This document shows, one piece after another, positions 57,121-64,000 of a stretch of 64,000 nucleotides of DNA. Each line of letters starts with the position of its first letter. Position 1 is the stretch's first letter. The position numbers were made by a program, and so were the translations under genes. The stretch is from Diadophis punctatus similis (taxonomy: Eukaryota; Chordata; Lepidosauria; Squamata; Dipsadidae): NCBI GenBank assembly GCA_023053685.1, contig JALIGW010000028.1, forward strand, positions 7,042,501 through 7,106,500, read 5' to 3'. The notes beneath the pieces are model-generated. The model did not search any database and had not been told where the DNA came from. It saw nothing but the letters and a program-made list of their open reading frames with translations.

Positions 57121-57315
57121 TGTATGAATCCTAGTATTGTTAATTTCCGTCTTATGTTTATGAATTTTCTGTTGTTTCAAAGTCTTGAGTGTTGCATGCA
57201 TTGTGCTGAGTTAATAGTTTAAGGATATCAATGTGAGCAATACTACCTGTATCCCAAAGCACCTAACTGAACTTTTCTGCCTAATCCTAGGTTTCATTCT
57301 CTCCCCCACGCTTAC

Positions 57316-57659
57316 CAGGGGTGCTTAAATCTGGCCCGTGGGGCCGCCTGAAAATAACAAAGGACTGACCTGCGGTGCCTCTGGCAGCCAAAATGGGGGT
57401 TTGGAGGGCCATGTGTGGGCCCCCCGCGGCCCGTTTTCGGCCTGGACCGATTCCTGCCTCCTCCTTTTGGCTGGCAGGGTGCTGCAAGAGGCCATCCATG
57501 CCAAAAACCGGCCACAAGGGGGCTGCGCACGACCTCCCCATGCCCTGTTTTGGCTGGCAGGGTGCTGCAGGAGGCGTCCGTCCTATCTCCCCCCTGGCCG
57601 GTCCGTGGAGAACTACAATTCTGATTCGGCCCTTGAAGAAATCCAGTTTGAAACCCCTG
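57316..57659. mobile_element. hAT-like MITE, CAGGGGTGCTTAAATCTGGCCC type
   Basis: Left CAGGGGTGCTTAAATCTGGC and right AGTTTGAAACCCCTG. The interior has a twice-used GGCTGGCAGGGTGCTGCA segment. The flanks are too diverged to prove an 8-bp duplication. Confidence 0.55.
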
Positions 57660-57699
57660 CTCTACACACACACAATTGAACCTTTGTAATGATTCCACA

Positions 57700-58400
57700 G
57701 ACTGACACTTGGTTTGTGTTCATAATGATAAGCCCACGTTTTGTTGGTTGTCACAATGCAATAAAGAAATTACTTTAATTCTGGTGGCATGACAATGATT
57801 GCTGACAAATATCAACTTTAGAAGCTTTCATTTCTACCATCAGCAAACAAAGAACATCTTGCACAAACTTTCCAATATTAAACATCATCAATAATGCAAC
57901 CCACTTGTTTCTTTGAAATGCCAGGTTTGGCAGCAATTTGCCTTTGAACGATCTATTAACTGTTCTTCATTTGTTTATCAGTCTTTCTTATGCGAAAGTC
58001 ATTGGTTGCTGTTACAGGTCATCCACTTTGTCCTTGATTACACAATCAACTCTTCCTGGTTCACCATATTTTACATTTTTTGACCACCAACACAAAGTAC
58101 TCATGTCAACACATTTATTACCATAAACAACTTCACTTTCAACTGGAATGAACTGAAGGATGAAGGAATTCATCAGCAGTCAATAATTCAATCATGGTAT
58201 GTTGCCTAAAGTGCACTGATCCGTATTCAATGAAAACTTTCATTTCACAAACACTAGCAATACAGCTTTTTGTCATAGAAATTTCCTGACAACTGAAATT
58301 AAAAAACAGAAAAAATGTCAGAATTTTCTAAATCATGTTTTGCCATGTGTTGGAAACGTAGAGGCATTACTTTTCATTCAACCCTTGCATTTTCTCCCTG
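57700..58400 (-). pseudogene. Possible decayed mariner-like transposase region
   Basis: Minus-strand reading gives fragments such as EPGRVDCVIKDKVDDL, NRSFKGKLLPNLAFQRNKW and MFNIGKFVQDVLCLL, which loosely fit the N-terminal HTH part of mariner-type proteins, with many stops. No terminal repeats found. Low confidence. Confidence 0.22.
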
Positions 58401-58839
58401 TCGCTATAGAGACCAATGTTTTAATGGTTCCATTTCATTGCTAAATTGGAGCCTGATCACACATCATCTTGCTGCCATTTGTTTTTGAGCACTCATGACA
58501 TTCATTTCCTGAACATTTTAATGGATTCTTAGTTCCCTTTTGGGCAAAGTCTAAAGAGAATAAGAAGGATGAAATATAACTTCCATTTTCCATTGTGTGG
58601 GGAGCAGTGACTATTGCTCTTAAATTTGTCATGTACAAAATTTGTTATTCCTTCTCACTTTGTTAAAATTACTTTCATCTGTCCAGATTTCCAAGTAGCA
58701 ATAGCATATACACTAATTCATTATCCCTTTGCATTTTTTAAAAAGTTCACAGGGTAGAGGCATTAACCCTCCAGCCAATATTCTATAATAATTTGTCAGA
58801 GTGTGCACAGCATGACTACTATTTTGAGACAACCCAGGT

Positions 58840-59560
58840 GTCAAGATGAGAATAACTCTCACTAAAGGCGAAAATAGATCTTTTCCCGGAATTCTGACAT
58901 TAGAAATGAAACCGCAGTTTAAAGGTCTAAGTAAAAATATTTATTTCGATACAAAACAATAAATCCTCATTATTCTACATCTCTGATATAAAAAAGGCAC
59001 GTCTTGCTTCGATAGAAGCTAGGAACAGAAGGATAGAACGGAGAAAGGAATGTGCACATGCGTACAAGAACATATCAATCACATGCTCAGGAATAAACCA
59101 TTATAATGAATAGGGATGCTTCTCCCTGCATATACATATAACAGGAAATAATCACTGCGTGACACCAGGAGCAAAATACAGTACACAGAGGTTTGTCTTA
59201 TAAACAGTGGTTTATATACAAGACGTCTATATACATACATACACGTGGTAGGCACATACCAGGCAATCAATCAATCTTCACCTCTACACAGAGAACTACA
59301 ATGCAGATAGAACACGAGGAGGAGAGAGATACACGAGGAGAGAGGGAGACGCCCTCTCATGGCCTCCCTTATATAGACATCTTCTTAAAGCGGCAGTAAC
59401 CCTGCTGACTCATCCTCATTACATCAGCATTTCAATTTACAGTCTTACATCAGCTGGTCAGCTATTAAATCATCATTACTCTGACATAATTATAGTTATC
59501 TGTTTACAATTATTAACAGATATGACCATAAGATTCTGTAAATATATTGCCCATCTTTTT
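58840..59560 (-). repeat. Possible solo-LTR-like repeat, minus orientation
   Basis: On the minus strand a TATATAAG box (about 59373) precedes purine-rich sequence and an AATAAATA motif near 58943, an LTR-like order. No TG...CA ends with duplication were confirmed. Confidence 0.25.
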
Positions 59561-59772
59561 TCTTTATTTAAAAAACGCTACAGAATTCTCTTTTTGCATT
59601 GAGTAGTTTGTAAAGGGGCAGTTTTTGGAACCTGAAAGTGCTATTTGCTTTCCTGGGGTGAATACAGATTTTTGTTTTGTACCTGTATGATTCATGCCTA
59701 TCATTAAATTAATAACAGTTTTCAAGGAAAGAATATAGAGATGTGAAAATGTTGAAAGAATATAGGTGGCCC

Positions 59773-59990
59773 TCCCAAAGGTGCTTTTTCAAAAGGCAAC
59801 TGGACTTCGTTTTTCCTTGAAGACTTTTCACTTCTCATCCAAGAAACTTTTTCAGTTCAGTCAGTCAGAACTGAAGAAGCTTATCTGGGAAGCAAAACAT
59901 CTTCAAGAAAAAACAAAGTCCAGTTGTCTTTTGAAAAAGCACCTTTGGAACAACCATGACCTGGGTGACCGAGAATCTCCGTAGACATAT
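59773..59990. repeat. Foldback repeat, GGTGCTTTTT...AAAAGCACC family (copy 3)
   Basis: CCCAAAGGTGCTTTTTCAAA with GGCAACTGGACTTC at the left; GTCCAGTTGTCTTTTGAAAA and AGCACCTTTGG at the right. It is preceded and followed by TATAGGTGGCCCTC, suggesting insertion into a CAGGTAGTCC-family MITE. Confidence 0.7.
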
Positions 59991-60140
59991 AGGTGGCCCT
60001 CGTTTAATGACCTTTCATTCACTGATTGAACTTGTGATTTTGACAGGTCCTCAACATTCCATCAGAGCTCCCATAGTCATGTGATTAAACTTGGCAACCA
60101 GCCTGGACTTCCGACCTTTCCAGCATCCTGAAATGGTTCT
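59991..60140. mobile_element. CAGGTAGTCC-family MITE fragment
   Basis: AGGTGGCCCTCGTTTAATGA followed by decayed interior (ATAGTCATGTGATTAAACTT). The right end is not found. Confidence 0.45.
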
Positions 60141-60472
60141 CTCAAAACCGAGCGGTCCTCTGGTATTCATGCACACCTGAGATTTCCCACAGACATGATA
60201 CAGTCCAATCCAATGTGATTGTCACTTGCTCATTACAAGAGGAGACTAAAGCCTCAGTCAAGCCATGCAACCGGCCATGGGAACAACTCCAAGCTAATTC
60301 TGAAACCCATCTGGTTCATCAGGAATCTGGGGTTGACTGATCAAATAAGCCTTTCCTCGAGGCAGGAGCAGCCACAGAGAATATCAAGGTTAACAGAGAA
60401 TTGTCTGTCCAGGTAACATTCCCAATTCCAGATCACAGCACCACTACCTAAGGCAAAACCCAGAACTATTGT

Positions 60473-60474
<2 letters not shown>
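60141..60474. other. Intergenic, unassigned
   Basis: No gene or repeat ends that I recognise. Confidence 0.45.

Positions 60475-60515
<41 letters not shown>
60475..60515 (+). repeat. (AC)n microsatellite
   Basis: About 20 AC units directly before the target duplication of the hAT MITE. Confidence 0.95.
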
Positions 60516-60517
<2 letters not shown>

Positions 60518-60524
60518 TCAATAA

Positions 60525-60659
60525 CAGGGGTCCCCAAACTTGGCAACTTTAGGACTTGTGGACTTCAATTCCCAGAATTCTCCAGCCAGCTATGCTGGCT
60601 GGAGAATTCTGGGAGTTGAAGTCCACAAGTCTTAAAGTTGCCAAGTTTGAAGACCTCTG
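60525..60659. mobile_element. Palindromic hAT MITE (best-preserved copy)
   Basis: 135 bp that folds end to end: CAGGGGTCCCCAAACTTGGC to CCAAGTTTGAAGACCTCTG, with loop AGCTATGCTGGCT. Perfect 8-bp duplication GTCAATAA (60517-60524, 60660-60667), the hAT hallmark. Confidence 0.92.
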
Positions 60660-60710
60660 GTCAATAACCTGCATCAGTTTGATGGTTGCTGTGGTAGCCC
60701 TGATCATGGT

Positions 60711-61070
60711 AGAATGTGGATATACATTAAGGTGAAGAGACGAACCAGAATTCTCATTCTGAAAATCATTTATGAGAAACAAGAAGTTATTGTAAGGGAT
60801 GAGTTTAGAAAAACAATGATTCAGAATAAGGGACTGTACGATAATAATGCAAGCAAATGTATAATAATGGCACGACTGGAAAAGGCAGCCAATTTTCAAG
60901 ACATTAACAGTTTTAGATATGTAGATGATACCATATTATTAGTTGATAATAATAATAAAGAGTTAGAAGAGTGCATCGTGATTGTAAAAAATATAAAGTG
61001 ACAAATGTTAAATATTAAAGAAAGAAAAATAATGGCAGGCAGCATGCTTAGTGAGTTTACAGTAAGTTGC
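60711..61070 (+). mobile_element. RTE/BovB-like reverse-transcriptase fragment
   Basis: A 95-codon frame ends with NSFRYVDDTILLVDNNNKEL, carrying the YxDD catalytic box. After a stop, NIKERKIMAGSMLSEF follows in the same order as in RTE/BovB pol (Y-A-D-D-T..., then N-x-x-K-T-K-I-M). 5' and 3' truncated. Confidence 0.6.
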
Positions 61071-61548
61071 TGGCAAAGCAGTATTTGGGGGTTTTTTGAA
61101 CAGAGACACTACTCGGGTATAATCCTATCTAGGTCTTTAGCCACTCTTGTATTCTAGGGTAAAATTAAAACCCCAGCAGCACTGTTCATTATAGCCTCAA
61201 GAAAAACTCCAAGCACCCTCTAGAAATCAGAAGGATCCATTACATGCCTAGAGTAGACCGATCTACAAGGTCAGTGCTACCTGTGGATATTCGTTGCACT
61301 GATCAAGGGAGCCAGAAAGTGATCTTGCCATAGCATAGAATAAAAGATAGCGTCCTCCATTTTTAGACTGCATCTACTCAAGAGTATAATCCAATTGTAA
61401 TAGGTGGCCCTGTGTGTGATTCAGGCCCAATTACCTTGGACAAGCTCATGGTAGTCATGGTGATTATGAACTCAAGCTGATTGTTCCTCCACCCCCCACC
61501 CCTGCTCTGAGAACGTCCTCCAGTACTATTGGGATACTCGGCTGCAGA
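61071..61548. other. Intergenic, unassigned
   Basis: Nothing recognised except a C-rich patch near 61490. Confidence 0.45.
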
Positions 61549-61556
61549 TCCTAGGG

Positions 61557-61950
61557 CAGGGGTTGGCAACTTAAACACTCAAAGAGCCATTTGTACCCGT
61601 TTCCCACAGAAAAGAAAACACCGGGAGCCACAAAACCCTTTTGACATCTAAAACGAAGATAACACTGCATATATCGTTTTTTTACTTTTATGCTATGTAT
61701 AAAAAACTATAGTGTGTTGCATTTATGAAATCAATGACCTGCTACAGAGAAAGCACATTTTTATTTCCGCATGTAACAAAAACATTTTGAACTCCGGAAA
61801 AAAAAAAGATGGGTCGAAAAGCTCAATAAATCACGTGCCGGCAAGTGTCATACATTGGCAGTTGTGACGCATATTTTGAGTGACAGGGAGCCACAGCAGA
61901 GGGATGAAAGAGCCACATGTGGCTCCAGAGCCGCGGATTTCAGACCCCTG
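61557..61950. mobile_element. hAT nonautonomous element, CAGGGGTTGGCAAC type
   Basis: 394 bp with a perfect 8-bp duplication TCCTAGGG (61549-61556, 61951-61958). Left CAGGGGTTGGCAACTTAAAC, right TTTCAGACCCCTG; subterminal AAAGAGCCATTTG and GAGCCACATGTGGCTC. Confidence 0.9.
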
Positions 61951-61958
61951 TCCTAGGG

Positions 61959-62480
61959 CAAAGGCCAGGACTCAGATAGGGACCCTCCTGAGCAGCACAG
62001 TGGATAGTACAACAGCAGCCCCAACTTGTCACGCCATGAGCTGTTGCAAAAAAATTGTCACAATTTAGTATTATAGGAGGCATATGTTTAAAACTGTGAA
62101 AAGACTGGCATCATTTTAGTTTACTCACCAGATGCTTGTTTCCTGGCCGATTTAATATGTAGGTCTGTAGCCAGTTATAACCCACATTGCTGTATTCTTT
62201 TCAGACATGTGATTTTGTCTAAAAGTGTGGTTTTCTCCTGAAGAAAAATGTGTATGTTTATAGATCATTATGCTTATGCCAATTCTGTATTTCTTCTCTA
62301 TTTGTCATACTGTCTGGATTGAGTCACTTTTAATGCACATTGAGCCCTTGCGCCCGTTCAGTTTTGTAAGCAAAGAGAGGCTTGATCCAGTGCCCCTAGT
62401 TTATCAGACCCAAAGAAGCTGTATTTAAATCACCGAACCCATGCAAACACTTCCTGATTGATATCTTATGTAGTTCTATA
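61959..62480. other. Intergenic, unassigned
   Basis: No supported gene or repeat boundary. Confidence 0.45.
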
Positions 62481-62700
62481 GGTAGTCCTTGACTTACCAG
62501 CAGCCACTTGGTGACAATTTAAAATTATGATGGACCTCCAGAGAGATGCCTTACAACCCGGTTTTGAAATTCTGAAGGCTCTCCACACTCACGTAATCAC
62601 ATTTTGGTCATTTGAGCCCACATTTAAGGCCATTACAGTATCCCACCGTCATGTGACCAGAATTTACATTTTTTTGGCCAAAAATCAACATTTACTTCTG
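62481..62700. mobile_element. CAGGTAGTCC-family MITE fragment
   Basis: TAGGTAGTCCTTGACTTACC at the left with decayed family interior. A further remnant is at 63425-63545, ending GACTTCCTGTA. Confidence 0.55.
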
Positions 62701-62711
62701 GTTTCTGGCAA

Positions 62712-62806
62712 AAATAGTATAATAACAGAATAATAGAATGGCAAGACTTGGAAGGACCTTGAAGGTCTTCTAATCCAAACCCTTGCTCAGGCAGGAAGGC
62801 CTATAT
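62712..62806 (-). mobile_element. CR1-type LINE 3' end
   Basis: Minus-strand CR1 tail: the + strand reads GGCAAGACTTGGAAGGACCT, TGAAGGTCTTCTAATCCAAA and CCTTGCTCAGGCAGGAAGGC. Cut at its right by the GC-rich MITE. Confidence 0.65.
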
Positions 62807-63329
62807 CAGTGATGGCGAATCTTTTTTTGCTCGGGTGCCAAAAGGGCATGTGTGCGTGTGATGGCGTGCGCGCGCGTGCCCACACCCACACCCATAATGC
62901 AATGCCCTCCCCTCCATGCATGCGTGCACAACCCCCCTGCGCTGCCCCCCCACGCATGCGCGCAGACTTCACTGAAGCCTCCGGACTTCCAGTTGGGCTG
63001 TTTGGCCGTTTTTTCGCCCTCCCCAGGCTTTAGGAGGCTTTCCTGAAGTCTGGGAAGGGCGAAAAATGGCCCAATGGCCCAACCGGAAGTTTGTTTCCAA
63101 ACTTTCGGTACGCCCATTGGGTCCGTTTTTCGCCATCCACAGTCTCCGGAGGCTTTCCTGAAGCCTGGGGAGGGCGAGAACGGCCTCCCCCTGCCCTCTA
63201 GAATGCTGAAAATCAGCTGGCCAGTGCGCACATGTGTGCTGGAGCTGACATAGGGCAACGCCTTGCGTGCCCTCAGATATTGCTCCGCGTGCCACCTGTG
63301 GCATACGTGCCATAGGTTCGCCATCACGG
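62807..63329 (-). mobile_element. GC-rich hAT-type MITE, CAGTGATGGCGAACC family (copy 5)
   Basis: 523 bp, flanks GCCTATAT (62799-62806) and CCCTATAT (63330-63337), 7 of 8. Inverted like copy 3, with two hairpin units (near 63020 and 63130). Confidence 0.83.
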
Positions 63330-63339
63330 CCCTATATCA

Positions 63340-64000
63340 TTTCAGACAAATGGTTGTCCAATCTAGCCATTATAGGTACAATGGGTTTCCAATGTATTTT
63401 TTTTTAACAGAAATGAGATAAATGGGTTTGTTTAATGACCACAATGTTCACTTAACAATCATCACAAAAGAGTACATAAAATCCACTATCATATGGTAAC
63501 TTGCTGAACAACTGGTCACACGTCAATGACTTCCTGTATAACCAATTTTTTGAACGTATCGTTAACAGAGTTGCCAAAAAAAAAAAAAGATAACCATTAG
63601 CTGGCAGGAAAGTGTTTGAGGGTTATGCATCATTTCCTGCCATTTAGTAGTCACCTGGATTTTTGCAAGCCCCCATGGTATGCCTTATTTTTCTAGTGTG
63701 AGTGTTTGTGTGTGTGTGCACATAGACAATGTAGCAATGCCTCTGAATTACAATGTTGGCTAAAACTGGGGGAACACTTTGAAGTACAAAAAGAAGATGC
63801 CATTCAGTGGAGGGACTAATAATAGAGCTAAATACAGTACTTTGGACACTTAATGAAAATCACTGAAACATACCCTGATGATAAAAATTGAAAGCAGCTG
63901 GAAAAAAGCCAACAGAAGACAAGGGGATCTTAAAGGGATAAGATCCTTTTATTGTTGACAATTAGATAGATACTAATGATGACAAAAGCATGAACATCTA
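63340..64000. other. Repeat remnants to the window end
   Basis: A CAGGTAGTCC-family remnant (63425-63545) and, from about 63830, wording (ACCCTGATGATAAAAATTGA, AACAGAAGACAAGGGGATC) that may be a BovB/RTE 3' relic on the + strand. No gene seen. Confidence 0.4.

Overview
The window is nuclear DNA from a vertebrate, most likely a squamate and probably a snake. Two adjacent spliced genes read on the + strand: the 3' part of KNL1 (kinetochore scaffold 1, also CASC5) and complete RAD51. The same KNL1-RAD51 order is known from human 15q15. The squamate assignment rests on the repeats: SPIN-like hAT elements, BovB/RTE and CR1/L2 LINE pieces, tRNA-derived squamate-type SINEs, and GATA/GACA (Bkm-type) arrays.

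Layout: 1-548 is the end of a KNL1 intron. 549-5081 is the giant KNL1 exon with about 14 MELT-like modules. Sixteen further exons end at the stop codon 32701-32703; they encode the coiled coil and the C-terminal RWD kinetochore-docking region. The 17 exons join into one open frame of 2042 codons plus stop. 32704-36763 is the KNL1 3' UTR and a repeat-rich spacer. 36764-37173 is a CpG-rich RAD51 promoter with a noncoding first exon. Nine coding exons (37465-46423) give a 339-residue RAD51, the same length as human. 46424-64000 holds the RAD51 3' UTR and then about 17 kb in which I found only transposons, microsatellites and unassigned sequence.

The accessory content is the more unusual part. 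Two KNL1 introns carry 'half-L1' elements (10859-13982 and 22507-25466). Each has an intact L1-type ORF1, no reverse-transcriptase ORF, the same G-rich 3' end and perfect target-site duplications (TSDs). The second keeps what looks like the last part of ORF2 and is nested inside a hAT MITE. Other items are a 1.6-kb Tc1/mariner element whose transposase has one visible nonsense codon; five copies of a GC-rich hAT-type family with modular internal hairpins; SPIN-like MITEs carrying NRF1-type motifs; a 1.1-kb inverted-repeat element around a CpG-rich, exon-like stretch (possible gene capture); and a Jockey/I-like LINE fragment. Element ends were fixed wherever possible by reading the TSDs directly.

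The two genes both serve chromosome maintenance: KNL1 recruits BUB1/BUBR1-BUB3 and links the NDC80/MIS12 network to the spindle checkpoint, and RAD51 is the strand-exchange recombinase of homologous recombination. Nothing in the window shows that they are co-regulated.
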